From Jacaranda mimosifolia (lineage: Eukaryota > Streptophyta > Magnoliopsida > Lamiales > Bignoniaceae): a DNA stretch of 64,000 bases. Position numbers and translations under genes: made by a program. Below are positions 10,790 through 22,338 of the stretch, piece by piece. Under the pieces are notes generated by a model that made no database searches, was not told the DNA's origin, and saw only the letters and a list, made by a program, of their open reading frames with translations. The stretch lies in assembly GCA_018894105.1 (NCBI GenBank), contig CM032128.1, positions 16,721,001 to 16,785,000 on the forward strand, in the 5' to 3' direction. How positions within the stretch are numbered: position 1 is the first letter of the stretch; each line of letters starts with the position of its first letter.

Positions 10790-12910
10790 GCTCTTGCTCA
10801 CCTTTTTTAACCAAAACTTTTGTTGATTGTTAAGAAACTCCTATAGAAAGTGCTACATATACTTGTCCATGGCTGAAGACATGATTTCATAGGAAAATTC
10901 CAATGCTTGGAATTGTCTGGCCTTGGGATTTATTTATTATAAGAGCAAAGCTCAGTCTTATAGGAAATTGTGCACGTGTCAAGACAAATGACAATCTAGA
11001 GTTCTCCTCACTTTTCAAAGGCATACGATGTAAAAAGTATCGTGTACCTTAGTGCGGTCTTGTCATGATCTTAGCATCTATAAAATTGCTGGCAAAATTG
11101 CTACATATTAGTTGAGTTCCATTACATAGCCCAAGCTCAGGTGCAAAGTTTCATAGAAGCATTATAGGAGAACCCTGATCTAAAATAATTTGATGTGGTA
11201 GCAAACCACATGGACTGAGCGAGTTTAAGAATTCCTCTCTATAAAGATTGTTGCGGTCATCGAGTACTGAATCCCAAGAAGTATACACTTTCTCCTCACC
11301 AGGAAATAATCTAATTAGCATCTCATTGATCATATCAACATCTACATTTTTTGGAGTAATTATGGATCCTCCTACCATGTAGTTGGCATCATTCACATGA
11401 TCAGTCATGTTAGGAAAAACAGAGTCAACCAAATGACAAAGTGATTGCTCACCTTGCCACAGTATGACCATTGGATAAAATTCATCCCACAATTTTCGCA
11501 CCCCAATTGGTTGACAAAAAACCAATATAGACACAAATAATCTTCTAAAGGAATATGGCATCCGAACAGAACATGCTTCCTGTAAGCAAAGGCGAATATA
11601 ATCATCTTCTTGAAGAAGTCCTCATCTTTGTGCAGCCTCTTTAAATGTAGCATATTTTGTTCCATTGAAAGTAAGTAACTCTTCAAAAGATCTTGGTCCT
11701 TTCACATGATTTAGAAGAATATGAAGGTAAAACCTTTCACTTTCCGAATGTGACACAGTATATATTCTTCTAATTGCTCTATGCTTACTTGTATGTGGGA
11801 TCCATTTCTTTTGTGACTAAATCCATCTATAATGTTGTGGGAAATCATGATAAAAATATTTGCTAGCAAAGGACAGCTCACAATTCATTTTGAAAAATTA
11901 AGTAAGCATGGTCTTGGAATTTTGTTCATCTTCTAAGATATCACTGATAATCTGGAGAGTGTTGAAGTTAATTGAGTGATGATTTAGTAGGCGTATTTGC
12001 AATCTTATGACTGAAGGATACATCCTACTCATGATGAATTCAAAAATTTTGCCAAAATGCTTCTAGTGCTGAAATCCTTCTTCCATCTACAAATTGTTGA
12101 ATCTGATCATGATTATGTACACTATTCAATTATAAAGTTGCTCAATCAGGACTTTTATGAATGTACTTGTATATGTATTTTATTCCTTTAATCCTTCCAA
12201 AAACTTCAGCATTGATATGACAATCATACTTTATTAGAAGCCAAGCATTGTAAGGAATAACCCAACCATTGTCTACTTTTGTGCCAGAAGCATTATTTAG
12301 AGAAACATATGCACCTTCATGCCTTCAGTATAATCGATATGAATCATTTCCTCGTAAAGTACATGATGCAAATGGTTTTGGAAGGCCTTTTTTGCACATA
12401 CCTTCTTTCATACACAAACTTTGGGGATTGTGAGGACCACATGGACCATGAAACATATGCTCTAAAATAGATTTAAACAATGCAGGCTCTTCTTCCCTAG
12501 AAGAAATTTCAGCTTGCACAACTCTATCAAAGTCATCTAGTGTGTTCAACTTGTTAATATTTTCAAACATGACTAATAGGTGTGCGTGGGGGAAACCTCA
12601 TTTTTGGTACCCAATAACATATGTATAAGCATGTACCTTTCCTAAAACTCCTCTGTCCAATATGTCTTTCTTAAATTCCCCAAACTTTGTGTGAAATATT
12701 TGTGTTATCAAGTCCGAACGATCTTGAGGATTTGACCCACCTGTAACTTATTTTTTTATTGCAACCTAATTTGGATGCATGTGATCGTCAATATCAAATC
12801 TTGCTTTCCGTAAGTTTGATCCAAAGCCATGGCATCTTGATGTTGTTGATACATGTCACGTGGTCTGCCAGTGAAAGATGATGGAAGTACTATTCCATAG
12901 CTAATGTTTC
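10790..12910 (-). pseudogene. Helitron Rep (HUH) and PIF1-like helicase remnant
   Basis: Read on the minus strand, a splice acceptor at about 12911 is followed by a segment with VLPSSFTGRPRDMYQQHQDA, a Helitron-like N-terminal motif. The HUH endonuclease motif PHAHLLV is intact, with His codons at 12586-12588 and 12580-12582. The Rep tyrosine motif KYIYKYIHK (12178-12152) follows in order. After these come helicase-side parts: the region ending LWDEFYPM (about 11480), then GGSIITPKN (11350), INKSQGQT (about 10920) and VYVALS (about 10830), which match the late PIF1/RecD-type motifs. Walker A and B motifs are absent: the sequence passes from LWDEFYPM directly to GEQSLCHLVD, a large internal deletion. 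Several stops and frameshifts are present. The protein would have nicked and unwound DNA for rolling-circle transposition. Confidence 0.85.
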
Positions 12911-12998
12911 CTAAACAACAATAATTTCTTTATAAATTTAAATTAAATAACAAACTTTGAAGATATGAAATTTATTAAATTTACATATATGAATGTAC

Positions 12999-13191
12999 CT
13001 GCATCATTTTCACCCCCATGAAAACAATCTTGGAGGCTTTGGTAAAGTTCTGAATGGATATTTTGTTGATGTTGACATATCCATCTAAGTTTATGAGTTT
13101 CAATTTTCACATAATTTTCAACCACATACTGTTGTAGCAAACAACCTCTTTGAAGTAATATTGAAAGGTCATTTTCGTTATTTTCTCGAAT
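12999..13191 (-). pseudogene. Helitron-like N domain exon
   Basis: A 193-bp minus-strand exon bounded by acceptor CTAG at 13192-13195 and donor GTACAT at 12998. It encodes LLQQYVVENYVKIETHKLRW and, slightly later, LYQSLQDCFHGGENDAG, which are characteristic of the conserved N-terminal region of plant Helitron proteins. It lies between the preceding fragment at 13283 and the Rep region at 12910. The exon itself has no stop. Confidence 0.8.
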
Positions 13192-13282
13192 CTAGTTAAA
13201 TGTAAAGAGATATAGTAAGTTTGATGAAAGAGTATAATCTATTTATTTAAGTGGTGTTCTTTTAGAAAAAAAGGGAAATATT

Positions 13283-13364
13283 ATGGAAGACAAAGCTATA
13301 TGCATATGTGTAACTCCTTTACATTTACTTGAAAATTGTACGCGTAAAAGTCTCTACATGTTAA
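13283..13364 (-). pseudogene. Helitron coding fragment upstream of the intron
   Basis: On the minus strand it continues the reading frame interrupted by the hAT element: codons for GGCLTC on the far side join to RDFYAYNFQV here, through the 8-bp target duplication. It decays into stops near 13300. An intron of about 90 bp separates it from the exon at 13191. Confidence 0.65.
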
Positions 13365-13940
13365 TAGAGATGGTAGAAATACCCGCCCCCACGGGTACCT
13401 GCGGAGAATTCCCCTCGGCGGGGCAGATTCGGGGAAAATTTTATCCTTGTAGGGATGGGGGCAGTTTAGTCCCTGAAATGCTAAATGGGGCGGGGGCAGG
13501 AATCACAGTCCCCGTCCCCGCAGGTACCTGTTACCCGTTATAAATTAAATTGTTATTATTTTATTATATATATATATATGCCAAATCCTATCTTTGTTCA
13601 TGTCATTTCATCCTTTGTATTCCATTCTCCCAGCGTTCACAACACCCCCACCTCTTTGGAGGAATTAACAAATTGTTATGCTTTTTTTGAAATTTATGTT
13701 TATATATTATTTATCTTTTAATATTTTATTGTAAAATATAATTAAATATTATTTGTTATGTACTTATATTTGAAAATCTTTTAACTTTGGAAATAATTTA
13801 TATTATTGAAAAAAAATTGTACTTTTTTTTATTTCTAAATTTTTTTATAAATTTGATAAATTTTTAAATCAAACCTATGGTACTCATCTCCTTGCGGGGA
13901 GGCGGGAATGGGTACCCGCCCCGCCCCATTAACACTCCTA
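13365..13940. mobile_element. Non-autonomous hAT element with exact 8-bp target duplications
   Basis: The 576-bp element starts TAGAGATGGTAG; its right end read on the minus strand starts TAGGAGTGTTAA. It is flanked by identical 8-mers CATGTTAA at 13357-13364 and 13941-13948. The subterminal regions carry GGGTACCCGC/GCGGGGCGGG motifs and are strikingly GC-rich, and the centre is AT-rich. It encodes no transposase. It sits inside Helitron coding sequence, so it inserted after that Helitron. Confidence 0.88.
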
Positions 13941-13948
13941 CATGTTAA

Positions 13949-14838
13949 GCATCCTCCATTAGAAGTTCGTGTATTTATGTCCCAACCATATGGTGTAAGT
14001 AGAGGATATTGTAAAGGGTCATAATATCCAACTATATCTTGAATTTGAATAAGATGTCTATCTGCAGCTTGGATAATAATGTCCCTGCTATTCAAGTTCT
14101 CAATTCTTTCATTATCAACAATCACTGCTGCAACTTGAGATGATGTGGGCAAATTATATTATTGCTGTTTAGGTGATTATTGTTTGATGCTAAGCCTACA
14201 TTGAGGTATATCTGAACGTTGACCAAGTTGTCTAAACACATGGACAAAGAGATTACATTGGTCAAGGATTTTTTACAGCTTCATCAATAGATTTCGATCT
14301 AACTCTTGATTTTCTAAGAATCTATTATCTATTTCATGCTTTGTATCTACTATCCATATTTGCAAATATCTTGGCCAATGATGGGGAACATATGGAGCCA
14401 TGAGCACTAAACAAATATATTCCTTGACCACCATATGCAAGGTCTTCATCTATATGAACGCCCATAGAAGTGAATGAGAGAACATGATTGTAAGCTTGGA
14501 TGTATTGTCTAAAATGTCTTCCTTCAGAATTTTGTGTAGTAAAAAATTCATGTAATTCTGTAGGGACTATTATTGGATCCAATGTTATACCTCCATTTCG
14601 ACAACAAATTTGAGAGGTTTCACCGTGAAATAGTTTGGCTTGACAATGCTGACATATCCTTGGCAAGGACAATTCTAGTCTAATAAATGCATTACTCTCA
14701 TGAAAATTTATTACCAAATCATGATATCGATGTGGACCGGAGAAACAATGTGGATTAGCGGCAATTTCATTTCCTTCACCAACATTATTGTCAAATGAGT
14801 TGATAATAGGATCAAGGATTATATGGAGATTTCATATA
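13949..14838 (-). pseudogene. Helitron protein fragment (Cys-motif region and start of Helitron-like N domain)
   Basis: The minus-strand frame 14838-14334 is open for most of its length and contains ICQHCQAKLF...QICC, the cysteine motif found early in plant Helitron proteins, then HFRQYIQAYNHVLSFTSMGV. After a decayed stretch with stops, 14152-13949 contains RDIIIQAADRHLIQIQD and YYDPLQYPLLTPYGWD, a hallmark of the Helitron-like N domain. The hAT element follows immediately. The role would be DNA recognition or Rep function in rolling-circle transposition; it is not translatable as a whole. Confidence 0.8.
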
Positions 14839-15265
14839 AATCAAAACTAAGTAAATAAAGATGGTATAATTGTCACATATATTTTAGAGAAAATAAGTAC
14901 ACTAAACTTAGTGATATTGTTTTTCCCAAATGTGATAGTTTAGTATATATACCATTCACATTGATCACAAATATTTAATTTATCATTAATCAGTATTTTT
15001 TGTAATATATACTTGTTTATCTAAATTCATTACTATTTATGAAGTATCAACATCCTAGAATAACTATTTTAATTGTTTTGATGAGCAATTTAGTGAATTG
15101 ATAAAATTAGACTCATTTTATAAGATAATAATGGTAAGGTAGTATTCTTTTACTTCATCCTATGTTTATTGTTGTATATTGATTTATTTATTAAAGTATT
15201 TTACTCCATCTTAACCTTTTCCTCTTAATGATCATATAAATTCAATTTAAATTATGCTACTATCA
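14839..15265 (-). other. Intronic/non-coding part of the large Helitron
   Basis: AT-rich, with no coding similarity. It lies between the Helitron coding block and the next inserted Helitron, which begins at 15266. Confidence 0.45.
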
Positions 15266-15581
15266 TCTGTACTATTTAAAAAAGAAAGCCACCTTATACA
15301 CCCAAAACAGTGGTTACTATGTTGCTACACCAAAATATATATTCCCTAAATAACCCCATATATAACTATACCTAACTCCCCACTCATTCTCCAACTCCTC
15401 CCCACCCATTTTTTCAACTCCTCCCCATTACCTATAACCTATCGCCTGCTCATTAACTGATTTTTTCATTATCCATAACTTCCAATTATTTTCAAAAATA
15501 GGTAAGATTTTCTAAGGTATTAACTCTCCTGAGTTACTGTGAGTATAAGAATTTCACTTTATTGATTTATTTTGTTGTGTT

Positions 15582-18500
15582 TGTGGCACCCCCACTTAGG
15601 ATAGCACCTAAGCTGAGGTGCTACTCTAGTTCAGACTTAAATCTTAATTCATAAATAAGCAATACAGTCAATATCCAATCAGAAACTTTTTCAAAACTTA
15701 TCAGAGAGATATAGCAACAAATTTCAAACTTAAACAACCTCATCAAAATACCGAGTACATACCATCGAATGTCTCATAACATCCAACATGATATTTACAT
15801 GCCTCGAGTCACAATTTCGTTTTACATATCACAATGTTCCCAAGATAAGGCTTAGCATTCAAGGAAACTCATATACATATACACATCCATTCTATTGCAA
15901 AATTTCATTCACCGATCCAAGACTGAAATACAAGTCCATCACCTAATCCTGTCTGAGAAAATCAAAGATAAACAGGGGAGTAAATCCAAAGGACTTAGTC
16001 AGGGATATTTGTAATCACATGCAGTGGGGATCTATCGAGGATGAATCAACTCAACAGATCATAGTTTAATAGTTCAAATAGAAACATATCAGGATACAAT
16101 CAAACAGTCAAGAAACGGTCAGATAATTTGGAAACAGTCTATCGGTCAGGATACTGTGGAACGATCAGGATACAATCAAACATTAGAACAATCTTATATC
16201 AATTAGACCGAACTAAACTTACCCAGGCATAACAACATAGTATAGAACTTATGCTAATCAAATCAAGCTAAATACACCCAATCAAACCGAACTAAGCTTA
16301 CCCACGCATGAGAACCTGGTACAGAACTTACCCAAGTATATCGACTTGGTACAAAACTTACCTACATATCAGATCAAACTTATATTAATCAAACCAAACT
16401 TACCCAGGTATAACCACCTGGTACAAGTTGACCAATCAAACCGAACTTACCCAGGTATAACCACCTGGTACAAAACTTACCAATCAAATTGAACTTACCC
16501 AGGCATAACAACATGGTAAAAACTTACCCGAGCATATCTTGGTACATAACTTACCCAGGCATATCAACTAGGTACATAACGTATTACTGATAGAACAAAT
16601 CAATGACATATCAATCGAACTAACTTACCCAAACACGATAACCTGGTATAGAACTTACCCAAGCACAACTTGGCACATAACTTACTTGGGCATATCTACC
16701 TGATACAAACTTATTACTGACAGAACAAACCTATGACATACCAATCGAACTAACTTACCCAAGCGTAACAGCTTTGTACCCAATAAATACAAAACAAATT
16801 CATAATACCAATCAAATTTAGACTAGCCAACATGGCCACCTAATGCGGTAACTTATAAACAAGTTACCAGCAAGGCAACAAATAACGATATAGATAACCA
16901 GATAGTAACAGGCAATCTAGCAATACAAAATACAACCAAGAGTCTTGGGGAACCTAACAGGGTTCAAATCAAGCGAACCTCACAAGGTTCGAAAATCAAT
17001 AGCAATGATAATGAAATCAAGAAAGATATCAGATCAGCAGAACTTAACCAGGTTCAACGATAGCTATGGAATAAGCTCATATAAACTAAGTGCCGATTGC
17101 CAGAACCTCATAAGAGTACAACAAATAATATAGTGTGATAATCAAGTCAATATCAACCATCACAGGGGTTTATCAAGAAAATCATAAGTACAAGAAATGC
17201 TAGATTGGCAGACCCTCACCTCCGTAGTCTCAGAAATGATGTTGCCACCTACTGACCTGCGAGACCCACTTTATCGTCACCTAATCCAAAAGAATAGGTC
17301 CAAAATCGAGATCCTCATTCGATCATATAATTATATTTATACAAATTAACAACCTAAAATTGATACTTAATCGGCTAAATCGATAGCCTTGATAAAGACA
17401 TGCTAATAGCGTCGATCTCGTTAAAGGAATATATAATTGGATCCTAAATCATTCTATTGATCTTGCCCCACAACATACTAAATCGATAACGATAGTCCAA
17501 TATCTCTTAAAATCCCAATTTATCTCAAATTTATCATATGATAATACAAATTTGAGTTGACCAAACTTATAATGGTACATACATGACCTAAATCTTGGTT
17601 CTGTATCATCTCAATTAACCCAATTATCGCCACTTAGGTTTCAAACCCATAGAATTAGGGTTTATCACTTGATTTACTTAATTATTCCAAAGTCAACATA
17701 TATATTACGAGATCCTAGTCCATTAACTTATATAATTATATGCATGTCCTAGTTTTCCAGATTAAATCACACGTATTCTTCATTTATATAATACATCGTA
17801 AGGTTTGGGAAGTATATACATACACACGCATACAATTTAAATCCATTTTCGGCCATTTACCCAATATCTTTTTATCGAAGCTCAGAGTGCATGATTAGCT
17901 TGCGTGCATGTAATCACCATGATGAGACGAGCAAACTGTCCTGTCCACAGTCGAAAAAGCTCATCGCCACTGCCCAAATATGCGTTTTAGCTCAACTAAG
18001 CAAACCTCTAAGTTAATTTTTCCAAATTCCATCGAATTGAAACCCAATTTGAGCTCTGATCATCCTTCACCACCACGTACTGCCTTGCGGTTTTCTCCAA
18101 ATTCCATCACTGACGTCAGACCAAAACCCAATCCGAAGCTACCATGATGCTCCCTAAGCTGAGCTTTACCAGAACCACCCTTGGTCCATCGTGAAATGTC
18201 GCCGGGAAGAGAAACCCACCAATCACTACCGTGAGCTCATCTCAGCCTCAATTTTTTGGCCATTTCTTCAGTTAAAATAGATTGTTCTTGGCGACGGCGT
18301 GCTCGTCGTGATGAGAGAAGAAAGATGGTTGGTTTGGTTTGATAAGTTTCGGCTCGCCGGGGAAAAGAGAGATAGGGTGTGCGCAGTGAAAATGGTGAAG
18401 AAATGGGGTGGAAAATGAAGATAGTATATTATATAATTAACTTTTCCTAAATCACATATTGACCCAAAAAACTTTTGATCAAATTTCAATTAAGTCCTCC

Positions 18501-18769
18501 AAGATTTGAAAGTCTTTCCTTTTGACCCCGAACTTTGTTAGTGCCTTATTTTGGCCCCTTTAACCTAAATAAATTTCATGCAAACCCATAAAATTTGTAA
18601 AAATGGTCCAATCAAGTCTTCTCAAATTTCGATTCGACCCCAAAACCTTTCATTTCCTTACAATTAAATCCTTTTTATTTATTTTTCGAGCCCTAAAATC
18701 CAATCAACTAATATCTTGATTTTCTAAATCCTTATTTTCTAAAAACTACTGAATTTTAGGGGTATTACA
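15582..18769 (-). mobile_element. Solo LTR, inverted (LTR2), Tekay/Del type
   Basis: The left end TGTGGCACCCCCACTTAGG is the complement of the LTR1 3' end, and the right end GGGGTATTACA is the complement of TGTAACACCCC. The element is 3188 bp and lies on the minus strand. Flanking 5-mers are GTGTT (15577-15581) and ATGTT (18770-18774), matching at four of five bases, as expected for an old target duplication. It is longer than LTR1 mainly because a minisatellite at about 16200-16760 has expanded. There is no internal retrotransposon sequence, so it is a solo LTR. Confidence 0.8.
16195..16770 (-). repeat. Minisatellite inside LTR2
   Basis: Many degenerate copies of a 40-60-bp unit with core CTTACCCAGGYATAACMAC, then CTGGTACA. 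The homologous place in LTR1 (9390-9480) has only a few units, and LTR3 (61560-61980) has its own array, so copy number varies between LTRs. Confidence 0.75.
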
Positions 18770-18910
18770 ATGTTTCTCAAATTTATCAAAAATTTTCATC
18801 TAATTGTATTTTTTTGATAAGAAAATAACGAGAGTTGCTTCTATCAAAATGTTATGTTTTCACATTCTTTTACTATCCTTATGTCAATAATCCTTTTGTT
18901 CTAGAATGTT

Positions 18911-19144
18911 GTGGAAGGAATTATCAACATCGACGCTCAACTTTTCTCCATTTGCTTGGTTAATGGCTATGGCTACATCAAAATAAAAAGGCCAGGCGAG
19001 AAATTTAGGAAACCAAGCTACAAACTAAAAATTTCCCAACCTCTTCTAGTATGCTTTTCATTAATTGTTTTCTACCAAGTTTTCTCTTTTTTGATTACTT
19101 TTGAAATATTTCATGCCAAATTCAATTACAAGGCATATTTATAA
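18911..19144 (+). other. Protein-like stretch in the second Helitron
   Basis: An open stretch of 77 codons after a possible splice acceptor. The first 45 residues are balanced in composition (for example GYGYIKIKRPGEKF), then it becomes hydrophobic and AT-driven. I do not recognise the family. It could be an exon captured by the Helitron or chance. Confidence 0.25.
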
Positions 19145-19421
19145 GTAATGGATTTATGAACCGTGGCAAGGATAAAATTCAACAGTCTGGCTCTTTTGAT
19201 AACAAGGAATTTGAGGTTGGTTTCTTCATCTTCACAAAACCAGTTGTCGCATTTGTTTTTTGTTACCCTATATCAATTAAGATGATTCTTTTTTATTGAT
19301 TAATTTATTTGTTTCAGAGGGTAGGTTGTCCAATCAGATTTTATCTTCTTCTTCAATGGAGAAGCACGTTCAGATATATTCTGGGGCAGTACTAGTACTT
19401 CATGGGGCGAATTGAGAGGCT

Positions 19422-19529
19422 GATGAGTTATGGAGTTGTGTGGTGGCTATGGAGGAGTGTGGGATGGATGAAGTCGAGGAGATGGTGAAATTGTTTAACT
19501 CTATGTTTGGGTCTTGGATTTTAAAGTAG
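19422..19529 (+). pseudogene. Possible captured 3' exon of an unknown gene
   Basis: Thirty-five codons plus a stop encode an acidic, helix-like sequence containing MEECGMDEVEEMVKLFNSMF. Composition and GC content are more gene-like than the surrounding DNA. It lies inside a non-autonomous Helitron, a class known to carry gene fragments. I do not recognise the parent gene. The upstream exon sequence around 19320-19420 is frame-disrupted. Confidence 0.35.
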
Positions 19530-20610
19530 AAAATGCGATGGAAAATTATTTTCATGTTTCAAATGATGTAACTAATATTTGCACAATTGCATTTTTCTCC
19601 TCTTTTTCTTCGTTGTTTTTCTTGATCCAAATATAGCCTAAGAGATCAAGATTGATTGATGTAAAGAATGTGATTTTGGATGGCGAGATAAGGACTAGGA
19701 TCCTTTAGGAGACTTAACAATCTCTTTCCCTCTGTTGATGATAATTTCTTTTTCTCTTTTTTTTTTTATTCCTTATATTGTCTTCAATCATTTTTTTTAA
19801 TCAAAATCTAGAATGAAGTTACATTGGAATGTTCTAGCAAAAATTAATATATGTATTTCTTTGGCGTGTTCTACATATGTATTTCTTTGGCATGAAATAA
19901 GTTTTTCAAAAATGAAAAACTGAACAGAAAACACATTTGTCAAGGAAAATGTTAAAAGTAAGATGAGTGTGCATATATTCAAGATGCTGATGATACCGAT
20001 ATAGAAGTGGTACAAACCAATTTTAGAACATCACTATATCTCACTATTGTTTTTTTTATAACTAATTTACATTATTCATAATGTTTACTTTCATTTTTAG
20101 TTCTTTAAACAACGTCATAAGAAGATGGTGCACCTGAATCAATGAATGCAAGTTGTATTATAAAACATCCACAAGTTATTTTGTTGTTGTCGTATTATAA
20201 TTAATTTACATAAATATGTACAAATTTAAACTACCTCAACATGAATTACATTTCACGGTTGCAGGTATGTGCCAAAGGTTTGTTGTGTGAAGTAAAGGAG
20301 CTATACAAAAAACTCTCTTTGTACATAAATATGTTACCAATCCCCTCTCTTGACAAATGTGTTTTCTATTAGTTTACTTATATGTTTCATTTACAGCTTG
20401 ATTTGGGAACACATAATTCTTTTACTGCTTTATCTTGGATTTTATGCAAGGTTTTGACTTTTTTAGCCAAATAAGTAAATTTCATGTATTAGCACTTTAA
20501 GAAACAAAGTTAGATTTTTATTATAACTTAACATTTAATTTTTACTATACTAAATTATATTTTTTTTAAACACAAATACGTAACTCTCAAATATTTTTAT
20601 ACGAGTGGGG

Positions 20611-20622
20611 ATCGCATGCGAT
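20611..20622 (+). other. Subterminal hairpin of the second Helitron
   Basis: ATCGCATGCGAT is a perfect 12-bp palindrome 5 bases before the terminal TTAG. It is the position and type of structure that signals Helitron 3' termination. Confidence 0.65.
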
Positions 20623-20631
20623 GGCCGTTAG

Positions 20632-21204
20632 TATAAAAAATATATGAAGATTTTATATATTTTGTGCAAAAAAATCAATGAAGATTTTATTTATGATATA
20701 CTATTTATTCATTAGAATACAGATTGAGCATGTCAAATTTTCCAATAATAAACTAATGAAATGTCTGCAAAAGTTGTTCATATAAAAGCTTATATTTCAG
20801 TTCATCCAAAAAATTTCACTATGACTTATCATACATCTGAGATTAATTATGTTTAAATCAAATAAAAAATAATTGAATGTTAATTACATTTATTTTACAT
20901 CATAAAAGTTGTAATATATAAATTGAGTGTGATTCACTGATATAATATGAAATGAACTAAGTTACAAAAGGAGGTGTCTTAATAAATGTTTTGGTATCTA
21001 ACTCCTTGTGAAATTTAAGGAAAAGAGTTGATAACTTGAAAATTATTTGTTTCACTTGATATATATGTATCGATAAATTTATAAAAATCTAGAAATATTA
21101 TATACTCTTATATATTAATCAACTTAAATTTTATGTGGACACAAATATTGATTAAAAATACACATATAATCTAATTCATAAAATGTACGTAAGAGGTAAC
21201 TTAC
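20632..21204 (-). other. Large Helitron intron, non-coding
   Basis: AT-rich DNA with no gene or element termini seen. It lies between the inserted second Helitron and a small coding exon of the host Helitron. Confidence 0.45.
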
Positions 21205-21273
21205 CCGTATCTAGATTTTGATTTGTATTTAGATCTTCAGTGGCACTTGCACTATCATGTTCATACATTGGTG
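21205..21273 (-). pseudogene. Small Helitron exon
   Basis: A 69-bp minus-strand segment bounded by a consensus acceptor (TTGATTGCAG) and donor (GTAAGT at 21204-21199). One frame is open, acidic and polar (EHDSASATEDLNTNQN). It is collinear with the other Helitron exons. The low-complexity sequence cannot be assigned a function. Confidence 0.5.
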
Positions 21274-21363
21274 CTGCAATCAACCAAGTTATATGATGCA
21301 TATTAAAAGTTTATCGAAGCACACTTTGTTCAATATCTACCATATTTTACAAAAAATGGAATG

Positions 21364-21544
21364 GAAATTAAATATTTTTGGACTTGGACAGAAAAACTCA
21401 TTCTATGAATTGAATAATTTATAATATCGATCTACACTCAAAATTATTTTTTTTAAAAAAATAATTTTGAGTGTAGATCGATATTATAAATTATTCAATT
21501 CATAGAATGAGTTTTTCTGTCCAAGTCCAAAAATATTTAATTTC
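21364..21544. repeat. Perfect 181-bp palindrome (90-bp arms, 1-base centre)
   Basis: The left arm 21364-21453 and right arm 21455-21544 are exact reverse complements over 90 bases, around one T at 21454 within T8/A7. An additional direct partial copy of the right arm (GAGTGTAGATCGATATTATA and following) lies at 21549-21586. Perfect identity in a region where every other repeat is diverged suggests a recent event. It could fold into a long hairpin RNA if transcribed. It is not a normal MITE, since there is no spacer and I see no target duplication. Confidence 0.95.
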
Positions 21545-21840
21545 ATATGAGTGTAGATCGATATTATAAATTATTCAATTCATAAAATATTTATATATGT
21601 GAAAAATGCTTCAATAAAGGTAACACTTTGAAGTGATAAATATTTTGTAAATAGGTTGTGCCTAGTTCTTCATTCTGACAATGACTCATACTACCACGTT
21701 CAGAAATAGAAGAATTAGGGTTATAAGTTATTAGACGTACATGAACAGTACCGCACGGCATTTGTCTCGCTATTTGTCGAATGCAAACTACTATGCAAGT
21801 AATTCACGTGTTGAATTACTTTTTTACATCAAATGGTATA

Positions 21841-22135
21841 TCTATACTTCTATACTATTAATAAAACACCTACCACCTTTTTAGTGTATTTTCGAATAAT
21901 TTGCCTATAATGTCCTCACCTCTTTATATAATAACCACTATTTGTAACTCACATATTCTATGCCTATAATTATCATTTTATTATAATTGTTAATTCTTAT
22001 TCGTGAAAAAAATTAAATAAATATATTATAATTATTAGAAAATCTTACATTATATACAAATAAATAAATAAATTTATTTTATAAGAAAATATTATAAAAG
22101 TTTTAGCACATGAATCGAATGTGCCAAGTTGCAAG
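21841..22135 (+). mobile_element. 295-bp mini-Helitron
   Basis: The 5' end TCTATACTTCTATACTATTA is preceded by A. The 3' part has a hairpin with GCACAT/ATGTGC arms (22106-22124), then CCAAGTTGCAAG before T, one base from a GTTGCTAG-type terminus. It encodes nothing. The 5' sequence resembles those at 33740, 45806 and 46664 (minus). It lies in a large-Helitron intron, so it is an insertion into that element. Confidence 0.6.
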
Positions 22136-22338
22136 TTTGGATTATTGAACTTCCAAATTTGTAATTTTGTTTATTTATATTTTTTGTTTTAAACAAATTT
22201 TAACTAATTGTGCTAATTACATAATAAATGAATGAATAAGAAATAAGAAAATGAAGAAATGTACAAATATGTCACCATTTAGTGAAGAAGTAGAAGAAGT
22301 CATTTCTATATATCGTGAAATAGTGGTGATTAATTTAC

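Larger units (their letters stand above)
15266..20631 (+). mobile_element. Second Helitron, non-autonomous, nested in the first
   Basis: The 5' end TCTGTACTATTTAAAAAAG at 15266 is preceded by A and resembles the TCTATACTATTAATAAAG ends seen elsewhere in this window. The 3' end has a perfect GC-rich palindrome (20611-20622), then GGCCGTTAG directly before T, close to the CTRR rule with C changed to T. No Rep or helicase is encoded. A splice-like AATAGGTAAGATTT lies about 240 bp in. The interior (18770-20630) holds short protein-like stretches at 18911-19144 and 19422-19529 that may be captured gene exons. Without its inserted LTR it is about 2.2 kb. The orientation is opposite to that of the host Helitron. 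Confidence 0.6.

Noticed and set aside
13283..13721. Frames covering the GC-rich hAT ends
   Set aside because: They cross the transposon boundary and read through repeat motifs, so they are not a gene.
7692..18769. LTR1 and LTR2 as the two LTRs of one retrotransposon
   Set aside because: They are in inverted, not direct, orientation and the DNA between them is Helitron, not gag-pol.
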